Of a stretch of 64,000 nucleotides of DNA, positions 34,606-44,210 are shown one piece after another. Under the pieces are notes generated by a model. That model was not told the origin of the DNA. It saw only the letters and a list, made by a program, of their open reading frames with translations, and made no database searches. A program made the translations under genes and the position numbers. Origin of the DNA: Prevotella koreensis (lineage in GTDB: Bacteria > Bacteroidota > Bacteroidia > Bacteroidales > Bacteroidaceae); NCBI RefSeq assembly GCF_003977605.1, contig NZ_RYYU01000001.1, forward strand, positions 2,420,600 to 2,484,599. Reading direction: 5' to 3'. Position 1 is the first letter of the stretch. Each line of letters opens with the position of its first letter.

Positions 34606-35592
34606 CTATCTTTTCACTATCAACGACATGCCTGGGTACAAACCTTCGGTCTTTTCTATAGGACGGGCTTTCACCTCAAAGGTCTTCAAGTCATACTGCC
34701 CGTTGCTTTTGGTCGCTTTCCAAACGGCGTATGTACCTTGATCTTTTATGTAGAATATCTTGAGTTTTATTTCTTTGTCGAATGCCGGGCAGTATGCTTT
34801 TATCACTTCGCCAATCTTCATTCCGTTGAGTAGGTCTTCGCGAACGTTGAATGTGCCCCACATATCTTTCGTAACGGATATGTTCATTATCGGCGAACCG
34901 GTGCCCACGAGTTCGCCAACCTTTGAGAACACGCTGCTCACCTCACCTTCCATCTGTGCCACCTGTACGAGTTCGCGCTTATACGAGCGCACCTCCTGCA
35001 CCGCACCATGTGCCTGTCCGACCTTCGCCACCGCCGCTTTCTTCTCTTCGCTGCGTGCACCTTCCACGGCCATGTCATACTGACTCTTTGCCGCTTTGGC
35101 CTGTGCTTCGTAAGCCTTGAACTGCGCCAGGGCCTCATCACGTTTCTGTGCCGTCATCACTCCTTCGTCGAAGAGACGCTGCACACGCTCGTAACTCTTC
35201 TTGGCAATTTCAAGTCCGGCCGTTGCTTGTTGCCATAACTCGTAAGCACCCTGTATCTGTTGCTGGCGTGCTCCGTTCTGAGCCATCTCGCTCATGGCAG
35301 ATGCTGCACGCTCAACGCTCTGCGCCTGTGTCATCTTAGCCTCCACTTCGGGTGCGTCGAGAATGGCAAGCGTGTCGCCTACGTTTACATGGTCGCCCTC
35401 CTTAACTCGTATTTCGAGAATACGTCCGGGCACCTTGCTCGACACTCTGTACTCGGTAACCTCTACCTCGCCTTGGATTTCTTCGTCGGTATGTCCGAAA
35501 GCGAACAGTCCGATGACTGCCACTATTGCCACTACCGCCACAATTCCGAGTATGGCGAGTAGTATGTTGTTATGTTGCGTCTTTGCTGACAT
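34606..35592 (-). CDS. HlyD/EmrA-type membrane fusion protein
   Basis: 328 aa. An N-terminal helix (ILLAILGIVAVVAIVAVIG) anchors it in the inner membrane. The split lipoyl region follows (GRILEIRVKEGDHVNVGDTLA), then a coiled-coil hairpin of about 100 residues rich in Ala/Gln/Lys, and the second lipoyl half with GELVGTGSPIMN. It bridges the permeases and the TolC-like channel. It lies 29 bp from tolC. Confidence 0.92.
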   Translation of the reverse strand: MSAKTQHNNILLAILGIVAVVAIVAVIGLFAFGHTDEEIQGEVEVTEYRVSSKVPGRILEIRVKEGDHVNVGDTLAILDAPEVEAKMTQAQSVERAASAMSEMAQNGARQQQIQGAYELWQQATAGLEIAKKSYERVQRLFDEGVMTAQKRDEALAQFKAYEAQAKAAKSQYDMAVEGARSEEKKAAVAKVGQAHGAVQEVRSYKRELVQVAQMEGEVSSVFSKVGELVGTGSPIMNISVTKDMWGTFNVREDLLNGMKIGEVIKAYCPAFDKEIKLKIFYIKDQGTYAVWKATKSNGQYDLKTFEVKARPIEKTEGLYPGMSLIVKR

Positions 35593-35621
35593 GATATTTG
35601 ATATTTATTATTGTTTCTTCG

Positions 35622-37103
35622 TTATAGTTCTCCCAAAGCCTTTCTTAGTGCCACATCGCTAAGTCTGGCCTCTATCTCGGCTTCCACTTTCTGCGTTTTC
35701 GACTGCAACCAAGCGGTCTGTGCCGCCATTACATCGGTGGTCTGCATCACTCCCTCGGCAAAACCAAGGTTTGCACAACGCAGGTTTTCCTCTGCCTTTT
35801 CAACGTTTTTCACGGCGAGGGCATACCTGCGGTGAGCCTCTTTCACCTTGAAGCGGCACTGACTTACTTGCAGACCGATTTTCTCTGCGGCATCAAAAAG
35901 TTCCATCTCTGCCATCCGTGCGGCCGCCCTTGTCGCCCTTACCTTATACGTTCCCTCGTTCCAACTCCATATCGGAACACGCACCAGCACTCCGAGATTC
36001 CACGTTCCGCCGAACTTTTTCTCAAAACCGTTATACAGATTTGGGCTTGTCATGAGATAGCCACCGGTGACAGCGACCTGCGGCAGATAGGCCGCGCGTA
36101 CGAGTTTAGTCGATGTGTTTGCCATATCCACAGATATTTGAAGCATCTGTAGTTCGGGACGCGTATTGTATGTAGGACTCTCTCCGCCATCGTAAAGCGT
36201 GGGCAGCGACAGATTTTCGGTGTTCTCATCGGTAAGGGTGATGTCCTCTTCGTATGTCATTCCGCAGAGTTGGCACAGTAACATCTTAGACAGTGCCACA
36301 CCGTCTTCTGCCTGCATCAATTGCATTTCTGCCTCATTCACTTTCACGCTTACCTGAAGTTTGTCAGACCGCGTGGCAACTCCTTCCTCGAACATCTTCT
36401 TTACGTCATGGTCGAATTTGCGAACAAGTTCGAGATAGTTGCGAGCCAGTTGTTTCTTATGTTTCACCGACACCACTAACCAGTAGGCTTGGTCGATGTC
36501 GTAGAGTGTCGTTTGTCGCGACAGTTCCAGTCGTTCGGCCATTAGTCGCTCGTTGAGGTCGGCAAGGCGGTTGGCCGCCGTGATTGCTCCTCCGGTATAT
36601 ACAGGCTGTGTTACCATTACAGATGCCGCGAAAGTGTTGCGGTTGTTGGTGCGCAGTCCTTTTCTGATGTTGCTTCCTATGCCGTTCAGCGTCTGCGCCA
36701 TAGGTGTTGCCATTCCGGAGAACAGTCCGCCTATCGTCTGTGCCATTTGCGGAGTGATGATCCCTTGCCCTGCAAAGTTGGAGAGCATTTCGTTCAATGC
36801 GCCTCCCATTTTGCCGGCCACGTTAGAACCGATGTTGTTCAGTGCCGTCTTCTGGTCATCGTTCAGCAACGACACCTCGCGGCTTGTCAGTTCGTAACCG
36901 CCGAGTGCAGTGAGCCTCGGCAGGTATTTCGTGCGTGCCGCCTTGCGTGTGTTCAGTGCCACTTCCTGATTCAGTCGTGCCACGTTGAGTTGCTTGTTGT
37001 TCTCCAATGCCATGCTGCGACAGTCGTCGAGCGACAGCACACGCTGGGCACAGGCACCTGCCGAAAAGGCCATGGCGGCAACAAATGATAAGAGTCTATA
37101 CAT
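35622..37103 (-). CDS. TolC-family outer membrane channel
   Basis: 493 aa with a signal peptide (MYRLLSFVAAMAFSAGACA). Two OEP repeats with coiled-coil helices are visible; each has the family's AxxxxxPxLxxxGGY-type turn (TKYLPRLTALGGYE and AAYLPQVAVTGGYL). A Gly/Met/Gln-rich loop (about 85-145) is longer than usual. It forms the outer membrane duct of the export complex. Confidence 0.92.
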   Translation of the reverse strand: MYRLLSFVAAMAFSAGACAQRVLSLDDCRSMALENNKQLNVARLNQEVALNTRKAARTKYLPRLTALGGYELTSREVSLLNDDQKTALNNIGSNVAGKMGGALNEMLSNFAGQGIITPQMAQTIGGLFSGMATPMAQTLNGIGSNIRKGLRTNNRNTFAASVMVTQPVYTGGAITAANRLADLNERLMAERLELSRQTTLYDIDQAYWLVVSVKHKKQLARNYLELVRKFDHDVKKMFEEGVATRSDKLQVSVKVNEAEMQLMQAEDGVALSKMLLCQLCGMTYEEDITLTDENTENLSLPTLYDGGESPTYNTRPELQMLQISVDMANTSTKLVRAAYLPQVAVTGGYLMTSPNLYNGFEKKFGGTWNLGVLVRVPIWSWNEGTYKVRATRAAARMAEMELFDAAEKIGLQVSQCRFKVKEAHRRYALAVKNVEKAEENLRCANLGFAEGVMQTTDVMAAQTAWLQSKTQKVEAEIEARLSDVALRKALGEL

Positions 37104-37120
37104 ATAAAAAATGTCTGTTG

Positions 37121-37993
37121 TTATTCAAATTTCACGCTGCGCGAACCAATCAGCTGCCCATCAGAGAAGATAGCGACCTGATAAGTGCCCTCTCCGAGGA
37201 ACTGATTTATGTCATAATAGAGTGTAACCGGTGTTTCATTTCCACCATATTCCACGCTCCGTTTCATGGAGCATTGCAACTGTCGGTTCTCATATTGGAA
37301 CACTCCGGCATTGCCGAGCACCGTTCCCGTCGGAGTGGTGATGCGCACATAGAGCGTCCTTATGCCGTTCGTTGCAGTGACGTTCTTTGCTATCTTGAAT
37401 GTCAGGCGCAGTTGTTTCGCCTTTTTTAGTTTCTCGGTCTGCTTGCCTTTCTTGTCGAGCATCACCAACTGTATTGCCGTGGCATCGAGTTGGGCGGCTA
37501 TTGCAACTTTCTCGGAGAGCGACACCTTGTCGGCATTCAGTCCTTCAATCTGACGTGTTGCCTCTTCATACTGTCCCCTTACGCGGGTGTTTTCTACTGT
37601 GAGATTCTGGTTGAGTCTGTTCAGTGAGTCTATTTCGAGCACGTAACTGCGTATCACGGCGCGGCACGTTGCGAGTTCTTTCTTCAGTCGTGTTATCTCG
37701 CGTGCATCGTTAGCCTTCACCGAGCGCAGTTCTTTCAGCAACTGTTGTGTGCGCAGTTGTTCGCGTGTGAGTTGCGCCACGATGGAGTCATTGTTGATGC
37801 GCGACTTCATTTCGGTGTATTGTTCTGCAAAACGCTGGTACTCGTTCTCCATTTCTTTCTTGTCGAGTTCGGCCAGTTCCTGCATGTCTTCGTTAGCCTG
37901 TTTCTGCTCTCGGAGGTCAAATGCGAGCCACGCCACACCTCCTATTAATAATACTATGACCACAATCAGTGGTATGATAATCTTCTTATTCAT
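37121..37993 (-). CDS. Coiled-coil membrane protein leading the export operon
   Basis: 290 aa. A single N-terminal helix (IIIPLIVVIVLLIGGVAWLAF) is followed by about 140 residues of coiled coil and a C-terminal beta-rich domain (RTLYVRITTPTGTVLG, then YYDINQFLGEGTYQVAIF). I do not know a named family. It begins the unit with tolC 17 bp downstream, so it is probably a periplasmic accessory of the exporter. Similar proteins occur elsewhere in Bacteroidales, by my recollection. Confidence 0.7.
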   Translation of the reverse strand: MNKKIIIPLIVVIVLLIGGVAWLAFDLREQKQANEDMQELAELDKKEMENEYQRFAEQYTEMKSRINNDSIVAQLTREQLRTQQLLKELRSVKANDAREITRLKKELATCRAVIRSYVLEIDSLNRLNQNLTVENTRVRGQYEEATRQIEGLNADKVSLSEKVAIAAQLDATAIQLVMLDKKGKQTEKLKKAKQLRLTFKIAKNVTATNGIRTLYVRITTPTGTVLGNAGVFQYENRQLQCSMKRSVEYGGNETPVTLYYDINQFLGEGTYQVAIFSDGQLIGSRSVKFE

Positions 37994-38031
37994 GTTTTTT
38001 TGTTTTAAACCGGTTTTCTATTATCCGATTG

Positions 38032-38063
38032 CAAATTTAGATTATTTTCCTAAAACGAACAAA
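38032..38063 (-). promoter_or_regulatory. Promoter of the export operon
   Basis: On the minus strand TTTG (38060-38063), 20 bp, then TAAATTTG (38032-38039), the canonical arrangement. The leader is about 35 nt. All five genes down to 32163 are closely spaced and probably depend on it. Confidence 0.72.
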
Positions 38064-38235
38064 AAAAATACGCCTTTTAAACCTTTAAGTAACTTAAAAA
38101 TAATATTTTTGAGGAAATAACGAACAATCTCGGTTCCTTGATTTATGCTCTCGAATATTGTTAATAAATTGCTTTTTACACCCTTTCGCTTTCTGTAAAA
38201 TCACCTGCTATTACTCAGTATAATAAATAATGTAA

Positions 38236-38325
38236 AGCAATTTAGCCCGAATTGGAAAGCAAAATGGGCGAAATTGCTGACCAAAATCGCCCATTTTGCA
38301 CGACAAATTCGCCCAAATTGGTTGG
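38236..38325. repeat. Intergenic palindromic repeat, copy 2
   Basis: Four modules in a row: GCAATTTAGCCCGAATTGG, GCAAAATGGGCGAAATTGC, CCAAAATCGCCCATTTTGC and AAATTCGCCCAAATTGG. The second and third are inverted relative to each other. Unlike copies 1 and 3 it lies between divergent genes, so a terminator role is unlikely. Confidence 0.8.
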
Positions 38326-38450
38326 CATAAGAAATTTCAATTGAGTTGATTTGCGATTTAATCAGTGTAGAATAGGTGGTAAATGCTTTATTGGAAGAGG
38401 GAAATTTTCAATGTTTCAAGATTTGTAAAAATATTATTTTTGTAACAGAA

Positions 38451-38482
38451 TTTGGCAGATTATGAAAAAGTTATTACCTTTG
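38451..38482 (+). promoter_or_regulatory. Promoter of the DUF4492-cydAB operon
   Basis: TTTG (38451-38454), 20 bp, then TACCTTTG (38475-38482). The leader to the DUF4492 ATG is about 35 nt. Confidence 0.78.
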
Positions 38483-38523
38483 CAGATTATTATTGATGTT
38501 GGAAACATTTCCTTAAAGAAACA

Positions 38524-38739
38524 ATGAATAAAAACAATTTACTATATAGAGCATTTTACTTGTATTATGATGGATTCCGTAATATGAAGTTAGGCAAGAC
38601 ATTATGGCTTATTATCGGCATAAAATTGTTTGTCATATTTGTAATACTGAAAGTCTTCTTTTTCCCTAATTTTATCTCTCAACATAGTGAAAAAGGACAG
38701 GAGTCATCGTTTGTAGCAACAGAGATATTGAACAGATAA
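38524..38739 (+). CDS. DUF4492 small membrane protein
   Basis: 71 aa. The segment FYLYYDGFRNMKLGKTLW followed by one hydrophobic helix (IIGIKLFVIFVILKVFFFPN) is the DUF4492 pattern. In Bacteroidales it typically stands directly before cydA, as here with 16 bp between them. It may be a small accessory subunit or assembly factor of the bd oxidase, comparable in position to CydX, but no homology to CydX is claimed. Confidence 0.85.
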   Translation: MNKNNLLYRAFYLYYDGFRNMKLGKTLWLIIGIKLFVIFVILKVFFFPNFISQHSEKGQESSFVATEILNR

Positions 38740-38755
38740 CTAAACTAAAATAATT

Positions 38756-40321
38756 ATGAACAATTTATTTCTTGCAGTCGATGCAGGAGCGGTGGATTGG
38801 GCAAGGGCGCAATTTGCGCTGACTGCCATTTATCACTGGCTCTTTGTGCCACTCACACTTGGTTTGGCACTCATCATGGGCATCGCAGAAACTTGCTATT
38901 ACCGCACGGGGAAACAGTTTTGGAAAGACACTGCCCGCTTTTGGCAGAAACTTTTCGGAGTGAACTTTGCAATGGGTGTGGCCACCGGAATTATCCTTGA
39001 GTTCGAGTTCGGAACAAACTGGAGCAACTACTCGTGGATAGTGGGCGACATCTTTGGTGCACCTCTCGCTATCGAAGGCATCGTGGCTTTCTTTATGGAG
39101 AGTACCTTCGTTGCCGTGATGTTCTTCGGTTGGCAGAAAGTATCGAAGGGGTTCCATCTCGCATCTACATGGCTCACCGGTCTTGGTGCAACCATTTCGG
39201 CATGGTGGATTCTTGTTGCTAACTCTTGGATGCAATATCCTGTGGGATGTGAATTCAATCCTGACACGATGCGTCATGAGATGGTTTCTTTCATGGAAGT
39301 AGCCCTCTCGCCGTTCGCAGTGAGCAAGTTCTTCCACACGGTGATTTCGTCTTGGATTATCGGTGCAATCTTTGTCGTTGCCGTTTGCTCATGGTATCTC
39401 TTGAAAAAGCGTGATACGAAGTTGGCAGTTGAGAGCATCAAGATTGCAGCCGTAGTAGGTTTTGTGGCTTCGTTACTGGCAGCAATTACCGGTGACGAGA
39501 GTGCTTACAGGGTTGCGCAGGTGCAGCCGATGAAGTTGGCGGCAATGGAGGGACTATACAACGGTGGTACCGATCAAGGACTTACTGCCTTTTCGTTCAT
39601 CGATCCATTCTCACAGCCCGACTACAAGAACGAGAAAGAGCCACCTATGAAATTGGAAATTCCTAACACTCTTTCGTTCCTCGCAACGCGCGACATGCAC
39701 GGATATGTGCCCGGTGTGAACGACCTCATCAACGGTTATTCAACTCCCGACGGAAAGACGGAAATCTCTTATGCCGAGAAAATAGAAAAAGGAAAACTTG
39801 CAATCACTGCCCTCAGCGAATATCGTAAGGCAAAGGCTGCAAGCAATGAGGCAGAGGCGCAGCGTCATCTGCCGGTGCTGAAAGAGAATATGCCATATTT
39901 CGGCTATGGATATATTAAGAATATAGACGAACTCGTACCGTCAATTCCTATCTGTTTCTATGCTTTCCGCGTAATGGTAGGTCTGGGCACGCTGTTCATT
40001 CTCTTCTTCGCAATCGTAGGTTTCATCGCCTATCGTAAGGACATTGCCAACACCAAACGCTGGTTGTTGTGGTTGGGTGTGATACTCTTGCCTTTATCAT
40101 ACATCGCAAGTGAGAGCGGATGGCTCGTTGCAGAGTTCGGTCGTCAGCCTTGGACCATACAGGACATGCTGCCTACAAGTGCCGCAGTGAGCAATATTTC
40201 GTCCAGCTCTATTGCTCTGACGTTCTTCGTATTCCTCGCCCTCTTCACCACAATGCTTGCGGTTGAGATAAACATCTTGCTGAAGCAGATAAAGAAAGGT
40301 CCGGAGTATGACAAGAAGTGA
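38756..40321 (+). CDS. cydA: Cytochrome bd oxidase subunit I
   Basis: 521 aa. Haem and quinol features are visible: WARAQFALTAIYHWLFVPLT with the N-terminal axial His, GRQPWTIQDMLPT near the C-terminus, and a long periplasmic Q-loop region between about 245 and 385. It oxidises quinol and reduces oxygen, giving microaerobic respiration and oxygen scavenging to an otherwise anaerobic host. The operon order DUF4492-cydA-cydB is the family norm. Confidence 0.97.
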   Translation: MNNLFLAVDAGAVDWARAQFALTAIYHWLFVPLTLGLALIMGIAETCYYRTGKQFWKDTARFWQKLFGVNFAMGVATGIILEFEFGTNWSNYSWIVGDIFGAPLAIEGIVAFFMESTFVAVMFFGWQKVSKGFHLASTWLTGLGATISAWWILVANSWMQYPVGCEFNPDTMRHEMVSFMEVALSPFAVSKFFHTVISSWIIGAIFVVAVCSWYLLKKRDTKLAVESIKIAAVVGFVASLLAAITGDESAYRVAQVQPMKLAAMEGLYNGGTDQGLTAFSFIDPFSQPDYKNEKEPPMKLEIPNTLSFLATRDMHGYVPGVNDLINGYSTPDGKTEISYAEKIEKGKLAITALSEYRKAKAASNEAEAQRHLPVLKENMPYFGYGYIKNIDELVPSIPICFYAFRVMVGLGTLFILFFAIVGFIAYRKDIANTKRWLLWLGVILLPLSYIASESGWLVAEFGRQPWTIQDMLPTSAAVSNISSSSIALTFFVFLALFTTMLAVEINILLKQIKKGPEYDKK

Positions 40322-40447
40322 TGCTTGGGTGTTTGATGTCGGGCGTTTGGGCTAATCCCATTGCAGTATCGCAACGCTCGGCATAATGCTCGGTATCTCT
40401 TAATAAGAAACATAGAATATTTAACATTTAACTTTTAATATAAAGGT

Positions 40448-41590
40448 ATGACATACGATTTTTTGCAACATTATTGGTGGTTCCTCATATCACTGCTTGG
40501 TGCATTGCTCGTTTTCCTGATGTTCGTTCAGGGTGGCAACTCGCTACTGTTCACACTCGGCAAGACGGCAGAGGAACGTCGCATGATGATAAACAGTACC
40601 GGTCGTAAATGGGAAATCACATTCACGACACTCGTTACTTTCGGTGGAGCGTTCTTCGCTTCTTTTCCATTGTTCTACAGTACCAGTTTCGGCGGAGCCT
40701 ATTGGCTTTGGATGCTGATTCTTTTCTCTTTCGTGCTGCAAGCCGTTAGTTATGAATTTCAGAACAAGATAGGCAATATCCTCGGAACAAAGACATTCCA
40801 GTGGTTCCTTGTCATGAACGGCGTTTTAGGTCCGGTGTTGCTCGGTGGTGCCGTGGCAACATTCTTCGATGGTTCAAATTTCCTTGTGGCAAAGCAGAAT
40901 TTCACCGATGGTATCGAACCGGTGATAAGCAGTTGGGCTAATGCTTCGCATGGTCTTGATGCGTTGCTCGACCCTTGGAATATTATTCTCGGACTTGCTG
41001 TGTTCTTCCTTGCACGTATTCTTGGAAATCTCTATTTCATGAACAACATCAAGGATGAGGCTATCGAGAGACGCTGTCACGCAAACCTGCTTGTTGACGC
41101 AGTGCCTTTCCTTATACTCTTCGTGGCCTTCCTCGTGCGCACAGTGCTGAAAGACGGCTATGCTTTCGACCCGGCAACTGGCGTGATATTCATGGAACCG
41201 ATGAAGTATCTGAACAACTTGTTAAGCATGTGGTATCTTGCAGTGGTGCTTTTGATTGGAGTGGTTCTTGTGCTCTACGGCATTATCGTTCCGGTAATCA
41301 AGAAGACTTATAAAAAAGGTATATGGTTTGCCGGTATCGGAACAGTGCTTACAGTGCTCGTACTATTCCTCATTGCAGGCTGGAACGGAACAGCATACTA
41401 TCCTTCCAATGCCGATTTGCAGAGTTCATTGACGATACAGAACTCTTCAAGCAGTGAGTTTACCCTGCGCACCATGTTCTATGTGTCGCTCCTCATCCCC
41501 TTCGTACTTGCGTATATCATCTATGCTTGGCGTTCGCTCGACCGCAAGCAGATAACCAAGGAAGAGATTTCGGAAGACGAGGCATATTGA
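40448..41590 (+). CDS. cydB: Cytochrome bd oxidase subunit II
   Basis: 380 aa with about nine hydrophobic helices and the N-terminal YDFLQHYWWFLISLLGALLVF typical of Bacteroidales CydB. The segment GRKWEITFTTLVTFGGAFFASFP follows. It partners CydA. The gap to cydA is 126 bp and has no terminator; a short inverted GCGTT/GAGCG element near 40372-40385 is too weak to call. Confidence 0.96.
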   Translation: MTYDFLQHYWWFLISLLGALLVFLMFVQGGNSLLFTLGKTAEERRMMINSTGRKWEITFTTLVTFGGAFFASFPLFYSTSFGGAYWLWMLILFSFVLQAVSYEFQNKIGNILGTKTFQWFLVMNGVLGPVLLGGAVATFFDGSNFLVAKQNFTDGIEPVISSWANASHGLDALLDPWNIILGLAVFFLARILGNLYFMNNIKDEAIERRCHANLLVDAVPFLILFVAFLVRTVLKDGYAFDPATGVIFMEPMKYLNNLLSMWYLAVVLLIGVVLVLYGIIVPVIKKTYKKGIWFAGIGTVLTVLVLFLIAGWNGTAYYPSNADLQSSLTIQNSSSSEFTLRTMFYVSLLIPFVLAYIIYAWRSLDRKQITKEEISEDEAY

Positions 41591-41599
41591 TTAATGATA

Positions 41600-41650
41600 T
41601 AAACAAATAAATGGCGTGTGGATTGTGACCACACGCCATTTATTTGTTTA
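41600..41650. terminator. Bidirectional terminator between cydB and manA
   Basis: A perfect 22-bp stem (41600-41621 with 41629-41650) around the loop ATTGTGA. The core is GGCGTGTGG/CCACACGCC, and the outer stem is A/T-rich, giving U-tracts in both directions. It stops both convergent units. Confidence 0.92.
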
Positions 41651-41778
41651 TGTTATTTTGTGGAATATCCCGGAATGGATAAATGTCATGCCGGCGACCT
41701 ATTCGTGAGCGAGTGATTTGTTGTAGGGTGCTCGCAGCGTCTGCCTTATTCGGTCATTCTTGTCTGCGCAGATTTGAG

Positions 41779-42741
41779 TTAAACGTAGGTCTCAAGAAAT
41801 TTCACCGTACCTTCCACTTTCACCATTTGTGTTGTTGCCGGCAGTAGGACGGTTTCGCCGGCATTAAAAGACACCGTAGTGCCTTCTTCGTCTATGATAC
41901 GCCCCTCGCCTTTAAGTGCCATGAGGACAACGAAGGAGTCGAGTTCGGAGTAATCGAGAGTCATAGGTTCGTCAAGGTCGTAAACCGAAATGTGGAAATA
42001 TGGGCACGACACGAGAGGCACTCCCATGTTCTTATGTGCCTCATAGTCTGTCCGATAATTCTCTTCCACGGTGTAGTCTATGCTTTCTGCCGCCTCTTTG
42101 GTGTGCAGTTGTCGATAGTTTCCGTCCTTATCCTTGCGTTTGAAATCGTATATGCGATATGTTACATCGCTTGTCTGTTGTATTTCAGCAAGGAAACAGC
42201 CCGAACGTATGGCGTGTATCCTGCCCGCGGGGAGGAAGAAAACGTCATCTTCGCTGACATCATATTGTGCCAGGGCGTCGCAGATAGTGTCGGTCTCCAC
42301 CATTTCACGGTATTTCTCCGGTGATATATTCTCGCGCAGTCCGCAGAATATCTTTGCTCCCGGGTCTGAAGACATAAAGTACCACATCTCTGTTTTGCCA
42401 CGTTGTTTTCCATGTCTGCGTGCTATCTCGTCTGTGGGGTGCACCTGAATGGAAAGGTCTTGGCAGGCATCGATGAACTTGATGAGCAATGGGAACTCGT
42501 TGCCGAAACGCTCGTAGTTCTCACGTCCCATAAGTTGTTCCCTCATTTCTGCCACCACATCGTTGAGTTTCAGACCTTTCATAGGGCCATCGCTCACCAC
42601 CGTTTCGTTATCCTTCACTCCTGAAATTTCCCAACTCTCGCCAACATTTTGCATGTCGGAAGTGATGTTCTTGAAGCCTATAATCTTGTCTCCACCCCAT
42701 AAAGTCTGTTTCAGCAGGGGCTTGAATTTCAGTATCTGCAT
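41779..42741 (-). CDS. manA: Mannose-6-phosphate isomerase, class I
   Basis: 320 aa, short Bacteroides-type form. Zinc ligands are seen in LSIQVHPTDE and KTEMWYF and the later AGRIHAI. A cupin-like C-terminal domain follows (GEGRIIDEEGT, then GETVLLPA). It interconverts fructose-6-P and mannose-6-P for glycan synthesis or mannose use. It is the last gene of dxs-trkA-trkH-manA, 11 bp after trkH. Confidence 0.95.
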   Translation of the reverse strand: MQILKFKPLLKQTLWGGDKIIGFKNITSDMQNVGESWEISGVKDNETVVSDGPMKGLKLNDVVAEMREQLMGRENYERFGNEFPLLIKFIDACQDLSIQVHPTDEIARRHGKQRGKTEMWYFMSSDPGAKIFCGLRENISPEKYREMVETDTICDALAQYDVSEDDVFFLPAGRIHAIRSGCFLAEIQQTSDVTYRIYDFKRKDKDGNYRQLHTKEAAESIDYTVEENYRTDYEAHKNMGVPLVSCPYFHISVYDLDEPMTLDYSELDSFVVLMALKGEGRIIDEEGTTVSFNAGETVLLPATTQMVKVEGTVKFLETYV

Positions 42742-42752
42742 AGTAATATGTT

Positions 42753-44210
42753 TTAATTGTCTTTCCAGAAGGATGATGTGAATAATACAACAATGGTGAT
42801 TATCTCAAGACGACCCATAAGCATGAGTACCGACAATATCCATTTCACTATGTCGGGAAGGATGCTCCACGACATTGTTGGGCCTATTTCAAGTCCCAGT
42901 GTGGGACCGACATTGCTGGCACAACTCATTGCAATGGTTATGGAATTGGTGCTGTCAACACCCGATAGAATCATAATGAAATAGGAGAGCAGGCACAGCA
43001 TTACATACAGTACGAGGAAATTGAGCACCGATACTTGCGCTGCGTATGGAATGATGCGGTCGTTCACTTTCACCGGAAGCACGGCATGGGGATGCAGCAC
43101 ACGCTTCAGTTCGTTGAGAAGTATTTTCAGTATCATTACGCCACGCACACACTTGAAACCTCCGCTCGTACTGCCGGCACAGCCTCCGAAGAACATACAG
43201 ATGGTAAGGATTACCCATGTGATATGCGGCCATTTACCGGGATCATCGTTTAAAACACCGGTCGTCGTAATGAACGAAACCACTTGAAACAGCGATTTGC
43301 GGAATGCGTCGTGGATATTATTGTCTGTGGAACGCATCAGAAAAAAAGTTATCCCAATCGTAGCGAGGATAATTAAGGAGACATAAAGTTTCAGTTCGGA
43401 GTTCTTTAAGAATGCTTTTACCTTGCCTTTGAAGAACATTGCATAGAGGAGTGAGAAACTTATTCCGGAAAGGAACATGAACGTTATGGCGGTATAATCT
43501 ATGGCCACGGAATGGAAATAGCCTGTGGAGGCATCGTGGGTGGCGAAGCCTCCGGTAGCGGTGATTGCCATTGAGTAGTTCACGCTGTCGAAAACGTCCA
43601 TTCCGGCGAAGAAGAAACAGATGGCGCATGCTATGGTAAGCACGCCGTACATGCTCCATATCCATTTCGCTGTGGTCTTCAATCGCGGGTGCATCTTGGC
43701 ACGTATCGGTCCGGTAGCCTCGGCAGAGAACACTTTCATATTTCCACCCACAAGCGATGGTATGATGGCTATGGTGAAGAAAACAATTCCGAGTGCGCCT
43801 ATCCAATGAGTCAACGAACGCCAGAATTTCAGTGAATGTGGCAGTAGTTCTACGCTTTCTATTACACTCGCACCGGTGGTAGTGAACCCCGACATCGTCT
43901 CGAAATAGGCATCGGTGAAATGCGGCAGATAACCGGTTATATAGAAAGGAAGGGCACCGAAGAAACTGAATATCAGCCATACCGTCGTAACCAAGAGATA
44001 AGCCTCGCGTCGGCCAAGACTGTCGGTGGCATTTTTTCCGAGAAAACGGAATACGAGTGCTGCCACCACGGTGGTTATTGTGGAGAATAGAAAGCCCATG
44101 AGATCGTCCTCGCCGTAGTAATATGCCATGACGATGCACGTTGCCATCATGAACGCTTCGATATAAAGCAGTTGACCGATGATTTTATATATAATCTTCA
44201 GATTCAGCAT
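42753..44210 (-). CDS. trkH: Potassium uptake membrane protein TrkH
   Basis: 485 aa with four pseudo-repeats of the M1-P-M2 type. Filter segments are recognisable around TMSGFTTTGASV, ATGGFATHD, ITTTGVLNDDP and MSCASNVGPTLG. It imports K+ together with TrkA. It overlaps the trkA 3' end by 7 bp. Confidence 0.96.
   Translation of the reverse strand: MLNLKIIYKIIGQLLYIEAFMMATCIVMAYYYGEDDLMGFLFSTITTVVAALVFRFLGKNATDSLGRREAYLLVTTVWLIFSFFGALPFYITGYLPHFTDAYFETMSGFTTTGASVIESVELLPHSLKFWRSLTHWIGALGIVFFTIAIIPSLVGGNMKVFSAEATGPIRAKMHPRLKTTAKWIWSMYGVLTIACAICFFFAGMDVFDSVNYSMAITATGGFATHDASTGYFHSVAIDYTAITFMFLSGISFSLLYAMFFKGKVKAFLKNSELKLYVSLIILATIGITFFLMRSTDNNIHDAFRKSLFQVVSFITTTGVLNDDPGKWPHITWVILTICMFFGGCAGSTSGGFKCVRGVMILKILLNELKRVLHPHAVLPVKVNDRIIPYAAQVSVLNFLVLYVMLCLLSYFIMILSGVDSTNSITIAMSCASNVGPTLGLEIGPTMSWSILPDIVKWILSVLMLMGRLEIITIVVLFTSSFWKDN

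Larger units (their letters stand above)
37994..38523. other. Divergent interval between the export operon and the cyd operon
   Basis: It holds the export-operon promoter (38032-38063), an A/T-rich spacer with no feature I recognise (38064-38235), the second copy of the palindromic repeat family (38236-38325) and the cyd promoter (38451-38482). No coding sequence is supported. Confidence 0.6.

Noticed and set aside
40372..40392. Weak hairpin between cydA and cydB as a terminator
   Set aside because: Short, imperfect stem without a T-run; the two genes are obligate partners.
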